This document shows, one piece after another, positions 34,004 through 43,273 of a stretch of DNA of 64,000 nucleotides. The notes under the pieces are model-generated. The model was not told where the DNA came from and did not search any database. It worked only from the letters and a program-made list of their open reading frames with translations. Location: positions 248,001-312,000 of the forward strand of contig JADJOS010000005.1 in assembly GCA_016713675.1 (NCBI GenBank), written 5' to 3'. Positions within the stretch are counted from its first letter, which is position 1. Every line of letters starts with the position of its first letter. The position numbers and the translations under genes are program-made. Source of the DNA: Acidobacteriota bacterium (GTDB lineage Bacteria; Acidobacteriota; Blastocatellia; Pyrinomonadales; Pyrinomonadaceae).

Positions 34004-35650
34004 CTAACCCATCGGAATTCGAATATTGTTTTTATCGGCAAATTCACGGGCTTCCTCATAACCTGCGTCGGCATGACGTATGACGCCCATACCGGGGTCG
34101 GTCGTTAGGACGCGTTCGATGCGCTTGGCGGCTTCGGGGGTGCCGTCGGCGACTATGACCTGGCCGGCGTGAAGCGAATAGCCGATACCTACTCCTCCTC
34201 CATGGTGGAGAGAGACCCAAGTAGCCCCGCCGGCAACGTTGATCATAGCGTTCAAATACACCCAATCGGCGATCGCATCCGAGCCATCCTTCATCGATTC
34301 GGTCTCGCGGTTAGGCGAAGCGACGCTGCCGCAATCAAGATGGTCGCGGCCAATTACGATCGGGGCTTTCAATTCGCCTGAGGCGACCATTTCGTTCAGT
34401 TTAAGCCCGGCTTTTGCACGGGCTCCGTAGCCGAGCCAACAAATGCGGGCCGGAAGTCCCTGGAATTCAACTTGTTCCTGTGCCATTGTAAGCCACCGAG
34501 CCAAGTGATCGTCCTCGGGAAAGAGATTCATGATCGCTTCATCCGTTTTGTAGATGTCCTCTTTATCGCCCGAGAGAGCGACCCAACGAAATGGCCCTTT
34601 GCCTTCGCAAAAGAGCGGGCGAATATATGCCGGCACGAAGCCCGGATAATCGAACGCATTTGCGACGCCGTTGTCTTTTGCTCTCTGACGCAGGTTGTTC
34701 CCGTAGTCAAAAACGATCGAACCGCGACGCTGGAATTCGAGCATCGCTTCGACGTGCTTTGCCATCGAGTCCATAGCGCGTTGTTCGTAAGCGGTTTGAT
34801 TAGACTTTCTTAGCTGATTCGCCTGCTCGATGTCCAAGCCGACGGGAATATAACCAAATAGGACGTCGTGAGCCGATGTTTGATCGGTAACAACATCGGG
34901 AATAACGCCGCGTTCTAGCAATTGCCAATGGACCTCGGCCGCATTACCGCAGAGTGCGATCGATCTTGCTTCTTTTGAGGCCATCGCTTCGTTCGCAAGG
35001 TTGAGGGCGTCATCCAGATCTTTTGCCGCGACATCGACTTGTTTGAGTGCCAAGCGCCGTTCAATTCGCCACGGATCGACATCAACGAGTAGACCGACGC
35101 CGCCGTTGAATGTGATCGCCTGGGCCTGCGCTCCGCCCATTTCACCCAAGCCCGCCGTTAGGACTAGTTTGCCAGCGAGCGTGCCCCAACCGTGCTGACG
35201 GGCAAGCGAACCAAATGTCTCATACGTGCCCTGCAAGATGCCCTGAGTGCCAATATATATCCAACTCCCAGCCGTCATCTGACCGTACATCATAAGGCCG
35301 TCGCGTTCATATTGGTCAAACTGCTCCTGTGTCGCCCAATGCGGGACTATGTTGGTATTGGCGATCAATACACGGGGTGCGTCAGTGTGGGATCTGAATA
35401 CGCCAACCGGTTTTCCGGACTGCACCATCAGCGTTTCGTCTTCGTTCAACTCACGTAAACAACGCAGGATCGCATCGTACGATTCCCAATTTCTAGCCGC
35501 TTTGCCTCGTCCGCCATAGACAATTAGATTGTCGGGATCAAATGCCACGTCCGGATCGAGATTGTTCTGTATCATCCGGTAAGCTGCCTCAATGAGCCAG
35601 TTTTTACAGCTAAGATCGGTATCCGTTGGTGCATGTATCGCTCGTTTCAT
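34004..35650 (-). CDS. hutU: Urocanate hydratase
   Basis: 548 residues from ATG 35650; the longer frame to 35749 is not protein-like. It matches urocanase: NLIVYGGRGKAARNWESYDA at the N-terminus, GQMTAGSWIYIGTQGILQGT, the NAD-binding GGMGGAQ-like LGEMGGAQAQA, and GGGVGIGYSLHAGQ near the C-terminus. It converts urocanate to imidazolonepropionate, the second step of histidine degradation. hutI and hutH are on the opposite strand across a divergent region. The catalytic segment around FCEGKGPFRWVALSGD is intact. Confidence 0.95.
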   Translation of the reverse strand: MKRAIHAPTDTDLSCKNWLIEAAYRMIQNNLDPDVAFDPDNLIVYGGRGKAARNWESYDAILRCLRELNEDETLMVQSGKPVGVFRSHTDAPRVLIANTNIVPHWATQEQFDQYERDGLMMYGQMTAGSWIYIGTQGILQGTYETFGSLARQHGWGTLAGKLVLTAGLGEMGGAQAQAITFNGGVGLLVDVDPWRIERRLALKQVDVAAKDLDDALNLANEAMASKEARSIALCGNAAEVHWQLLERGVIPDVVTDQTSAHDVLFGYIPVGLDIEQANQLRKSNQTAYEQRAMDSMAKHVEAMLEFQRRGSIVFDYGNNLRQRAKDNGVANAFDYPGFVPAYIRPLFCEGKGPFRWVALSGDKEDIYKTDEAIMNLFPEDDHLARWLTMAQEQVEFQGLPARICWLGYGARAKAGLKLNEMVASGELKAPIVIGRDHLDCGSVASPNRETESMKDGSDAIADWVYLNAMINVAGGATWVSLHHGGGVGIGYSLHAGQVIVADGTPEAAKRIERVLTTDPGMGVIRHADAGYEEAREFADKNNIRIPMG

Positions 35651-35688
35651 AAGAAAGTCAATAGAGTAAGTTTTGAATAATTTATCAT

Positions 35689-35723
35689 AAACGCCTTCGT
35701 TGACATTCGTAAGGGCGTTTTTT
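35689..35723 (+). promoter_or_regulatory. Terminator-like hairpin just before an exported-protein gene
   Basis: AAACGCC/GGCGTTT stem with an 18-base loop and six T, ending 11 bases before the ATG at 35735. No plus-strand gene lies upstream of it, so it could be a leader attenuator. The word GTAAGGGCGTTT also resembles the repeats near 10554. Confidence 0.4.
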
Positions 35724-35734
35724 AGAATTTCGCA

Positions 35735-36475
35735 ATGCAGCGGACACAAGCTCTTTTGTCTCTTATATTTATCTTTGTATGTGGATCGACTGCCTCGGCT
35801 CAGGTCATGAGCGTTTCTGATCTCCGTGACGTTTCGCCCACGGCGGAATATTATGCTGATCTGAAAAGCCTAGTCGATTATGGGATCGTTGGCAACGACC
35901 TGATCGTAGCTCGTGAAGACACTTTGCCGCCATCAAAGGAACCGATCGGCTCAATGTTTTATCCTGAAACAAAGGTCACGAATCGTCAGTTGGTGTTTCT
36001 ATTCGATGGCTCATTGAGTTACCTGAAGGATGTGATCGACAATTTTAAGCTGCCGGACGGACTGGATCCAGCCGCGAAATATGCGATGATGCAGGATCTC
36101 CGAAAGTCGATCAACCGAAAGCCCCTAAGTAAATTGATCCTCTACACTACGAAGGACGTGGTAGGGCTGAAAATGACATTTGAGGAAGCGTTTGCGTTGG
36201 CGAGCCTCGTCGACAGGCACAAGCTCGGAGCCGACGTCTTGAACGCCGACGGTGTCTACGATCGCTTTCGAAGGCTCTCGGAGAAGGAAATATCGAATAT
36301 TCTGGGCAACGCTCTTCTGGTCAAGCCAACCTGTGTCAAAACGCGATGCTCTATTGGCAACCTGCAACTCAACTATCGAAATGCGACAGTTACGCGAGGA
36401 CGCCTGGTGCGGATATTGAATAAATATCTTGAAGTGCACATCGAAAAGCTCAACACGATAATCAACCGAAAATAG
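35735..36475 (+). CDS. Exported protein with SLH-like N-terminal region
   Basis: 246 residues with a signal peptide (about 1-22, STASAQ). Residues about 26-52 (VSDLRDVSPTAEYYADLKSLVDYGIV) follow the S-layer homology pattern (F/LxDVxxxxxYxxAIxxLxxxGI). The rest is alpha-helical and matches nothing I know. SLH modules bind cell-wall or surface polymers, but one module alone is weak evidence. It lies divergently from hutU and 107 bp before the YCII gene, and could be transcribed with hutI. Confidence 0.6.
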   Translation: MQRTQALLSLIFIFVCGSTASAQVMSVSDLRDVSPTAEYYADLKSLVDYGIVGNDLIVAREDTLPPSKEPIGSMFYPETKVTNRQLVFLFDGSLSYLKDVIDNFKLPDGLDPAAKYAMMQDLRKSINRKPLSKLILYTTKDVVGLKMTFEEAFALASLVDRHKLGADVLNADGVYDRFRRLSEKEISNILGNALLVKPTCVKTRCSIGNLQLNYRNATVTRGRLVRILNKYLEVHIEKLNTIINRK

Positions 36476-36582
36476 GTGCCGGCGAATCGTAAAAGAGCGT
36501 CAGCAACGCAAAGAAAGTTCAAAACTTGAGGAAGCGAAGCGATTGGACTATTCTTGGGTATCAAATCCTGGAGGGTTCCTTG

Positions 36583-37062
36583 ATGAAGATCCATAGAATT
36601 GCCTTAGCGTTATTTGTAACAGCCTGTTTTTCGGGCCTCGCTTTTGCTCAAAATACAGTAAGTGATCCTAAAACGCCGACTTACGATGCGGCACTCGCCA
36701 AAAAGCTTGGTGCAGACGAACGCGGAATGAAGCAGTATGTGATGTGCTTTCTGAAAACCGGTCCGCTCAAAGTTGACGATAAAGCCAAGCAGCAGGAGTT
36801 GATGAAAGGTCATTTTGGGATGATCAATCGCCTTGCAGAAGCAGGGAAATTGACGATTGCGGGACCGTTTACTGACGGTGGTGAATATCGCGGTATTTAT
36901 GTTTTCGATGTCCGAACTATCGAGGAAGCAAAGGAATTGACCGCGACCGATCCGTCGATCAAAGAAGGATATTTCATGGTCGAGTTTATCAAATGGTACG
37001 GTTCGGCGGCATTGATGGAAGTGAGCAGTACCCACAAAAAGATAGCCAAAGTCGGTCTCTAG
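36583..37062 (+). CDS. Exported YCII-domain protein
   Basis: 159 residues from ATG 36583, with TGGAGGG upstream. A signal peptide (MKIHRIALALFVTACFSGLAFAQ) precedes a YCII-like ferredoxin fold (about 50-145). The usual His is in MKGHFGMINRLAEAGKL, and the Asp is in ATDPSIKEGYF. YCII proteins are usually cytosolic with unknown or dehalogenase-like activity, so export is notable. The stop is directly followed by the hutI ATG with no gap, indicating co-translation with the Hut pathway. Confidence 0.75.
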   Translation: MKIHRIALALFVTACFSGLAFAQNTVSDPKTPTYDAALAKKLGADERGMKQYVMCFLKTGPLKVDDKAKQQELMKGHFGMINRLAEAGKLTIAGPFTDGGEYRGIYVFDVRTIEEAKELTATDPSIKEGYFMVEFIKWYGSAALMEVSSTHKKIAKVGL

Positions 37063-38331
37063 ATGAACCATGTAGATACCATTATTTTCAACGTCGGCGA
37101 ACTCGTGACCTGTGCCGCCGGCGGCAAGCCTAAGCGTCGTGCCGAAATGGCGGACGTTGGGATAATTGCCAACGGAGCTGTCGCGATCGCCGACGGCAAG
37201 TTTGCAGCCGTCGGCACGACCGAAGAGATTCTCCAAGAGTTCGCAGCCGAGAATGTTATCGATGTTGAAGGAAAGGTGATATGCCCGGGATTTGTGGATC
37301 CGCATACACACATCGTTTACGCGGGCGACCGGCTTAACGAGTTTGAGCTTAAGATAAAAGGTGCGGATTATCTGGATATCTTGGCGAGTGGAGGCGGAAT
37401 CCTCTCGACCGTTAAAGCGACTCGTGCCGCCTCCTTCGAACACTTGGTCAAGTTGGGCTTGAAGCTCCTCGATAAGATGTTTGTCTGTGGAACGACGACC
37501 GCCGAGATCAAGACAGGTTACGGGCTCGATACGGCCACGGAGCTGAAAATGTTGGACGTGATCGCAGAGCTCGATAAGCGGCACGTGATCGACATCGTGC
37601 CGACGTTTCTAGCTGCTCACACGGTTCCGAACGAATTTAAGGACAATGCGGACGGTTACGTCGATCTCGTATGCGCTGAAATGCTGCCGCGTGCGTGGGA
37701 TTGGTATCGACGATCCCATTTTTGGGGCTTGGTTCCGTTCTTTGCCGACGTTTTTACCGAACAGAAGTCGTTCAATGTCGATCAATCACGAAGGATCTTA
37801 GAATCGGCAAGAACTATGGGCTTTAGAATCAAGGCACATGTCGACCAGTTCACGAATCTTGGCGGATCGCGGCTGGCGATCGGCTGCGGGGCTACATCGA
37901 TCGATCATCTCGACGCTATCTCCGACGAAGAGATCGCAATTCTTGCGGCGAGTGATACGGTTGGTATCGTTATCCCGACCGAGAATTTCAATGCGGGAAA
38001 AACCCAATTCGCGAATGCCCGCAAAATGATCGATGCTGGCTGTGCAATGGCCTTGTCGACCGATTACAATCCGGGCTCGGCTCCGTGCCCTTCGCAACCG
38101 ATGGCGATGGCGATTGCGTGTCGTTATCAAAAGCTCTTACCGGCCGAAGCGTTAAACGCGGCGACGATCAATGCAGCGTTTGCGATCGGACTCGGTGAGC
38201 AATGTGGCTCTATTGAAAAGGGCAAAAAGGCGGACTTGCTGATATTGGATATGAATGATCACCGCCAGATCGTGGCGGAATTCGGCGGCAACGGCGTAAA
38301 AACCGTGTTCAAGCGAGGGGAAGTCGTATAG
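37063..38331 (+). CDS. hutI: Imidazolonepropionase
   Basis: 422 residues. An amidohydrolase-fold enzyme with the metal-site motif GFVDPHTHIVYAGDR, then FLAAHTVPNE, KAHVDQF and LSTDYNPGSAPC. These are the hallmarks of HutI, which hydrolyses imidazolone-5-propionate to N-formimidoyl-glutamate in the cytosol. It follows the YCII gene without any spacer and precedes hutH by 300 bp. Length and motifs are normal. Confidence 0.95.
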   Translation: MNHVDTIIFNVGELVTCAAGGKPKRRAEMADVGIIANGAVAIADGKFAAVGTTEEILQEFAAENVIDVEGKVICPGFVDPHTHIVYAGDRLNEFELKIKGADYLDILASGGGILSTVKATRAASFEHLVKLGLKLLDKMFVCGTTTAEIKTGYGLDTATELKMLDVIAELDKRHVIDIVPTFLAAHTVPNEFKDNADGYVDLVCAEMLPRAWDWYRRSHFWGLVPFFADVFTEQKSFNVDQSRRILESARTMGFRIKAHVDQFTNLGGSRLAIGCGATSIDHLDAISDEEIAILAASDTVGIVIPTENFNAGKTQFANARKMIDAGCAMALSTDYNPGSAPCPSQPMAMAIACRYQKLLPAEALNAATINAAFAIGLGEQCGSIEKGKKADLLILDMNDHRQIVAEFGGNGVKTVFKRGEVV

Positions 38332-38458
38332 AGCATAGTGTTTAGTGCTTTCTTAGTCATAGATTAGCTATCGCGACAATTAGTTTCGGTATAGTTCATG
38401 ACAAAGAGGGCTCAGCATCTGATAATCGAGGCTGCTAAACCTAGCGACAAGCGGTCGG

Positions 38459-38522
38459 GAGGGACATGTAAAGCTTCGGGAGCTACTGTGGTCCCGTTCC
38501 TTCGAGGGAAGAGATGTCCCTC
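38459..38522 (+). promoter_or_regulatory. Leader region of hutH with two competing hairpins
   Basis: The 300-bp gap between hutI and hutH has no credible protein gene. GAGGGACAT (38459-38467) can pair perfectly with ATGTCCCTC (38514-38522). The same GGGAC can pair instead with GTCCC (38491-38495) around the small hairpin AGCT-TCGGG-AGCT. Mutually exclusive stems of this kind suggest an attenuator or ligand-responsive leader. No known riboswitch class is recognised. Confidence 0.4.
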
Positions 38523-38631
38523 TGGCGGAATTTCGAAGATCGCCGACCAAATGACGAAATCAGGTATCCGAAAATCGAATTTTGTCGAGGAAGTGCCCAA
38601 GTTGTGAGCATACTGCAGGAAGATAGTATAA

Positions 38632-40170
38632 ATGTTTAATGAGATCATAATTGACGGCGAGAATCTTTCGTTTGAACATGTCATTGCCGTCGCCTATGGC
38701 GAAGCTGGAGGGCCTCGCGTGGCGTTGTCTGATACAGCAAAGTCAAAGGTCGATCGATCAGCGGCGGCGGTGCAGACTTTGCTCGATCGGGGTGAGATAG
38801 CTTACGGCATTACGACGGGTTTTGGGGCATTTAAGGACAAGATCATCAGCCGCGAAGAGGTAGAACTGTTGCAGCGGAATATAGTTGTCAGTCATTCGGT
38901 CGGCGTGGGCGATCCGTTTGATACCGCGACCGTAAGGGCCGTGATGTTGATCCGTGCTAACACGCTGGCGCGCGGGTTTTCCGGCATAAAGCTCGCAACG
39001 CTTGAGATGATCCTTGAATTCCTCAATCGCGGTGTCCATCCGGTCATCCCCGAAAAGGGAAGTCTCGGAGCCAGCGGCGACCTCGCTCCGCTTGCCCACT
39101 TTGCTTGCGTTCTCATTGGCGAGGGCGAAGCAGAATTCGATGGCTCGGTGATGAAGGGTGCTGAAGCACTAAAACTGGCCGGCCTGTCGCCCATCACGCT
39201 TGCGGCGAAGGAAGGGCTAGCCCTCACCAACGGTACGACCGTCATGACTGCGGTAGGGCTGCTTGAGACGTGGAAAGCCATGCGTCTCGCAAGCGTTGCT
39301 GATGTCGCGGGCAGTTTGACGCTCGAAGCGTTGAACGGCACATGTTCCGCATTCGATGAACGTATCCATGCCTTGCGGCCTCATCCAAGACAGGTCGAAT
39401 GTGCGAAGAATCTGAGAGCGATCCTCGCGGAGAGCGAGTTTGTACGCAGCTTCGATCCGTCAAATGTGCAGGATGCATATACGCTTCGATGCATGCCGCA
39501 GGTTCACGGGGCGTGCCGCGATGCCATCGCGTATGCGGAGTGGCTGATCAAGCTAGAACTCAATTCGGTAACTGACAATCCGTTGATCTTTATTGATGAT
39601 ACGGGCGAAAAGATCGAAGTCATTAGCGGCGGCAATTTCCATGGCGAACCGCTCGCATTGGCTTTCGATTATCTGACCATCGCATTGAGCGAACTTGGCA
39701 ATATCTCCGAACGGCGCATCATGCGCCTCACGGACGAAGACTCAAATGCTCACATTCTACCGGCCTTCCTTACCGAGCACGGTGGTATTAACTCAGGATT
39801 CATGATCGTCCAGTACACTGCCGCAGCTCTTTGCACTGAGAACAAGATCCTTGCACATCCTGCGAGCGTCGACACGATTCCGAGCTCGGCGAATGTTGAA
39901 GATCACGTTTCGATGGGGGCAACCGCTGCCGTGAAACTAAGGCAAGTCGCAGACAACCTTGAACACATCCTCTCCCTCGAACTATTCTGCGCTGCACAGG
40001 GCATCGATCTTCGAAAGAAACGCATGGGGGGCGAGAGGAAATTAGGTAAGGGGACGCGCGATGTTTATGCGAAAATCAGAGCGTCGATTCCATTTATCGA
40101 ACGTGACGAATACATGAAGGATCACATGAATGCGGCACACAGCGTAGTCCGCGAGTTTAATGAGATATAG
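38632..40170 (+). CDS. hutH: Histidine ammonia-lyase
   Basis: 512 residues, normal for HutH. The MIO prosthetic group forms from A147-S148-G149 in GSLGASGDLAPLAH. The conserved Tyr/Gly stretch YGITTGFGAF and QDAYTLRC-like VQDAYTLRCMPQVHG are also present. It deaminates histidine to urocanate and ammonia, the first Hut step. With hutU, hutI and the hutG-like gene the window encodes the whole route to glutamate. Confidence 0.96.
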   Translation: MFNEIIIDGENLSFEHVIAVAYGEAGGPRVALSDTAKSKVDRSAAAVQTLLDRGEIAYGITTGFGAFKDKIISREEVELLQRNIVVSHSVGVGDPFDTATVRAVMLIRANTLARGFSGIKLATLEMILEFLNRGVHPVIPEKGSLGASGDLAPLAHFACVLIGEGEAEFDGSVMKGAEALKLAGLSPITLAAKEGLALTNGTTVMTAVGLLETWKAMRLASVADVAGSLTLEALNGTCSAFDERIHALRPHPRQVECAKNLRAILAESEFVRSFDPSNVQDAYTLRCMPQVHGACRDAIAYAEWLIKLELNSVTDNPLIFIDDTGEKIEVISGGNFHGEPLALAFDYLTIALSELGNISERRIMRLTDEDSNAHILPAFLTEHGGINSGFMIVQYTAAALCTENKILAHPASVDTIPSSANVEDHVSMGATAAVKLRQVADNLEHILSLELFCAAQGIDLRKKRMGGERKLGKGTRDVYAKIRASIPFIERDEYMKDHMNAAHSVVREFNEI

Positions 40171-40183
40171 AAACGAGGCGAAT

Positions 40184-41116
40184 ATGAAACGACAACGAAT
40201 GATAGGGATGGCGATCGCGGCATTGTTTGGGGCGAGCTGCTGGTCAATGGGAACGAGTACTACGAGATCCCAACCAGCCGATACTCCGCGAACAAGCGAC
40301 CAAACTTCCGCAACCCCGACTCCAAAAAGCTTGGTCTCCCCGGTTGGCAATACAAAGATGACCCAAACATCAGCAAATAGATCATTTCAGGACAATCTCC
40401 CTTCGGATTTTTCGCAACCAACAGATGATGCCGGCAGGCTACTGTTACGCGAATACGGCTCGGTCTTTGTTTCCCGCGGTGGAACGATACCGCCGAAGAA
40501 GGTCGTCTTCAAGGATCAGGCTGATGTGCTGGCGTTTCAGGCGACCGTGCAGAAATCAACCGAATCCATCGGCGGACTTTCAATGACGCTTCAGACACCG
40601 GCCATGAATGCCCTCAAGAATGCTATTGCCGAGGCGAAAAGGGCCGGCCTTTCGATCGGTCCACGCGGAGCTGATTCATCTAGGCGTGATTACGATCACA
40701 CTGTGAAACTCTGGGCGAGTCGTGTCAATCCCGGATTCGTACATTGGGTCGGGAAAGGCCGGGTCACTCAGGCCGAAGCCGCCCGGATTAAACGGTTATC
40801 CCCGTTCGAACAGGTCTCCGAGATTCTCAAACTGGAACAGCAGTCGATCTTTTTTTCTACGGGCAAGGACAAATCGATCATCTACTCAGTTGCTCCTCCC
40901 GGGACCTCGCAGCACATATCAATGCTCGCATTGGATGTTAAAGAATTCGACAACGCCCGGATCCGGGCGATATTGGCTAATCACGGGTGGTTTCAGACGG
41001 TGACATCCGACCTTCCGCACTTTACTTATCTCGGTGTGACCGAGGCCGAACTGCCCGGGATCGGCCTCAAAAAGGTGAGCAACACAGGCCGGGATTTTTG
41101 GGTTCCGGATATTTAA
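40184..41116 (+). CDS. Exported M15-like D-Ala-D-Ala carboxypeptidase/peptidase
   Basis: 310 residues from ATG 40184. The N-terminus MKRQRMIGMAIAALFGASC looks like a signal or imperfect lipoprotein signal, followed by a 50-residue Ser/Thr/Pro linker. The C-terminal domain has the spaced ligands of M15 peptidases: TSQHISMLALDVKEF (His, Asp) and DLPHFTYLG (His). The usual glycine of the SxHxxGxAxD motif is Met here. It probably acts on peptidoglycan peptides in the periplasm. It begins 13 bases after hutH but has no evident link to histidine. Confidence 0.7.
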   Translation: MKRQRMIGMAIAALFGASCWSMGTSTTRSQPADTPRTSDQTSATPTPKSLVSPVGNTKMTQTSANRSFQDNLPSDFSQPTDDAGRLLLREYGSVFVSRGGTIPPKKVVFKDQADVLAFQATVQKSTESIGGLSMTLQTPAMNALKNAIAEAKRAGLSIGPRGADSSRRDYDHTVKLWASRVNPGFVHWVGKGRVTQAEAARIKRLSPFEQVSEILKLEQQSIFFSTGKDKSIIYSVAPPGTSQHISMLALDVKEFDNARIRAILANHGWFQTVTSDLPHFTYLGVTEAELPGIGLKKVSNTGRDFWVPDI

Positions 41117-41118
41117 GC

Positions 41119-41814
41119 CTATCGCAGCATACCCATTCCGCCGTCAACGTGAAGGATCTGGCCTGTGATCCACCTTGATCCGCCGGTCAAGAGAAATTCC
41201 GCCATCGCTGCGACGTCATCCGGCGTGCCGATCTTGTTCAATGGATTGCGCCCAGCAACCGCTACTCGTTTTTCCTCAGAGTTAAGCAATCTCTCAGCAA
41301 GCGATGTGTCAGTCAGCGATGGGGCAATGCAGTTGACCCGGATCTTTGGGGCGAATTCGGCCGCCAGCGCTCGAGTTAGACCCTCTACAGCGCCTTTTGC
41401 AGCAGATATTGACGAATGAAATCCCATACCGGTTTGAACAGCCACTGTGCTGAACAGTACGATCGACGGATCTTCAGCTTCCTTTAGATTTGGAAGTAAC
41501 GACTGTATCGTCTTCACAGATCCGAGGAGGTTAATATTGAGATCCGTAAGAAATTCCTTTTCCGTCAGGCGGATGAATGGCTTTAGATTTATACTGCCCG
41601 GACAATAGACGATCCCGTCAACGGATCCTTCGATAAACGGAAAATCTCCCTCGCCGATTGCGTCATATTCAAGGGACCTGACATTCGGGATATCACAAGT
41701 GTCGCCTTCGGTCCGGCTCAAAGCGATCACGCTGTGCCCTGCGTTGGATAACCTTTGTGCGAGTGCGCTCCCGATGCCTTTGCTTGCACCGACGATAACC
41801 ATGGTCTTCATCAT
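41119..41814 (-). CDS. SDR-family oxidoreductase lacking the catalytic tyrosine
   Basis: 231 residues from the first of two adjacent ATGs, with TGGAG upstream. Rossmann motif VGASKGIGSALAQRL and the later IRVNCIAPSLTDTSLA are typical for classical short-chain dehydrogenases. The Ser is present in LFSTVAVQTG. The YxxxK motif reads SSISAAKGAVEG, so Tyr is Ile while Lys is kept. A subgroup of SDRs with this substitution exists, so it may be a non-canonical enzyme or a binding protein. It converges on the M15-like gene with two bases between stops. Confidence 0.85.
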   Translation of the reverse strand: MMKTMVIVGASKGIGSALAQRLSNAGHSVIALSRTEGDTCDIPNVRSLEYDAIGEGDFPFIEGSVDGIVYCPGSINLKPFIRLTEKEFLTDLNINLLGSVKTIQSLLPNLKEAEDPSIVLFSTVAVQTGMGFHSSISAAKGAVEGLTRALAAEFAPKIRVNCIAPSLTDTSLAERLLNSEEKRVAVAGRNPLNKIGTPDDVAAMAEFLLTGGSRWITGQILHVDGGMGMLR

Positions 41815-41884
41815 AATGGACTCCACATTGCGAGAAAGGTGTGTTTCGCCGACGGGTTCGAAATAGATTCAAACTCGTTCGCGA

Positions 41885-41920
41885 AAAGAGAAAAGCGACG
41901 GTCAAGTGTCCGTCGCTTAC
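41885..41920 (-). terminator. Intrinsic terminator of the DUF4344 gene
   Basis: Stem AAGCGACGG/CCGTCGCTT with an 8-base loop. On the minus strand TTTTCTCTTTT follows. It lies 25 bases after the stop of the DUF4344 gene. Confidence 0.75.
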
Positions 41921-41945
41921 CTAAATTCATGTTTTGTTATTTTGC

Positions 41946-42809
41946 CTATTGGATGAGATATGGTGCGAGAAGTTTCATCCATGACCGCTCGGCTCGTTTG
42001 AATTCTTCCTCACAGCGAACAGCACGTTTTTCCGGAAGTCCGTCGTCACCGATCATAAATTCGTTCTTGTCCGGGTTGCTGCCGTAGACAAGACAGAGCA
42101 TATCGTAAAACCGAGTTTTGCTGAACGAATGTTCATCCCAAAATAGCATATCGCCAGGCTCCTGATCACGTGACGCGATCTCGAATTCCAGAGCGGCGTT
42201 TATCGTACTCGCTTGTCCCTCGTCTGAACCGTCGAGCATCAAGATAGTCGCAAGCTGGTCGACGGCATCTTCTTCGCGGCCTGTCGCGGGCAGTTCCCAA
42301 ACATCGATCAAGCAATGTCCGAGTTCGTGAAACAAGGTCTGTATTAGAGTGTCTTCGACCATTTCGTCCACTTTTGCCTGATCTTTTTCAATGGTCTTAA
42401 ATTCCGCCTCGTACTGTTCCAGCAGTTCGTAACAAAAGGTGATCTCTGACGCATTCGGGTTGTAATATGCATTTGGTTCACCACAGGCGTCCATATTGAT
42501 ATAAACGTCCTTCGGCATTGCGATCAATTGATTCAAAGCGTTAGTGATTTCCTGGAAAGCACCTATGAGCTCCTTTGGCATGACCTTTTTCGGGTCTTTT
42601 GCTTTGGTCTTAGGCGAGAAACCTACCTTGAAGTCTCCCTTATCGAGCGGATGTTTCTTGGGTTTAACCGGAACCGGTGTCGTCGATACGACATTCGAGG
42701 GCCGGTTCATATTTCCAGTTTGGGCGTTGGCCGGGCCGATTATCCAAGCGGTCCCAAGGATCATAGCAAGCAGGGCAAGTGAACAAAGTCCAGTCAATAT
42801 TGTTTTCAT
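41946..42809 (-). CDS. Exported DUF4344-type metallopeptidase
   Basis: 287 residues with a signal peptide (about 1-29, GPANAQ). A Pro/Lys-rich linker precedes a domain with a zinc-type HEXXH motif, LFHELGHCLIDVW (about residue 167), and a following REEDAVDQLAT that could give the third ligand. Cysteine pairs (DACGE, ITFCYE, CEEEF) suggest disulfides in the periplasm. The pattern matches DUF4344 putative metallopeptidases. No substrate is known. It is monocistronic, ending at a clear terminator. Confidence 0.78.
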   Translation of the reverse strand: MKTILTGLCSLALLAMILGTAWIIGPANAQTGNMNRPSNVVSTTPVPVKPKKHPLDKGDFKVGFSPKTKAKDPKKVMPKELIGAFQEITNALNQLIAMPKDVYINMDACGEPNAYYNPNASEITFCYELLEQYEAEFKTIEKDQAKVDEMVEDTLIQTLFHELGHCLIDVWELPATGREEDAVDQLATILMLDGSDEGQASTINAALEFEIASRDQEPGDMLFWDEHSFSKTRFYDMLCLVYGSNPDKNEFMIGDDGLPEKRAVRCEEEFKRAERSWMKLLAPYLIQ

Positions 42810-42889
42810 GGGTTTATGATTGGGTTCCCAAAGTTCCTGTCAAATTCAGGCGAAATTGAAATACACGCATGATCGATAAATTGTACTTA

Positions 42890-43105
42890 TCAATGGCGAC
42901 TGCGGAGGAGCCGGTTGAGCGTTTGGCTGTAGATCTGATCCCATGCAGCGTTGATATTCTCTTGTTCTCTATCGGCAGCGTTTGCCCTTCGCCTGCCGGC
43001 GTCTCGCCCATGTGCCGCACGCCCATGTCCGGAAAGGGCCCGTGAGAGAGTTGCAGCATTTTGATCCGCCGCGTTCCTCGCTTCCTGTTCACAATTCGCA
43101 CACAT
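42890..43105 (-). CDS. Small Cys/Arg-rich protein of unknown function
   Basis: 71 residues from ATG 43105, chosen because GGAAGGAGG stands 5 bases upstream, one of the best ribosome sites in the window. It begins MCANCEQEARNAADQNAATL and is rich in Ala, Arg, Asn and Asp, with one CxxC and a helical tail NAAWDQIYSQTLNRLL. Another frame (42814-43128) overlaps but lacks a ribosome site. No family is recognised. Confidence 0.55.
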   Translation of the reverse strand: MCANCEQEARNAADQNAATLSRALSGHGRAAHGRDAGRRRANAADREQENINAAWDQIYSQTLNRLLRSRH

Positions 43106-43273
43106 ATTAACCTCCTTCCGATCGGCAAACACCGCGTGAGTCATTGTGATATTCGCGGCTATTGCGACAATTGATTATTAGAACAAAGTTGGAGTATTCC
43201 ACCGAGAACTTACAATGAGGGAGGTATGTTGTCAAGAAAGAGAGAAAAGAAAAGACCGAGGTTCGAAAAAAAA

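Noticed and set aside
36610..37584. 324-codon antisense frame over the YCII gene and hutI
   Set aside because: Both plus-strand genes are certain; the antisense frame follows from codon bias.
38398..38607. 69-codon frame in the hutI-hutH spacer
   Set aside because: Overlaps the hairpin region, no ribosome site, composition not protein-like.
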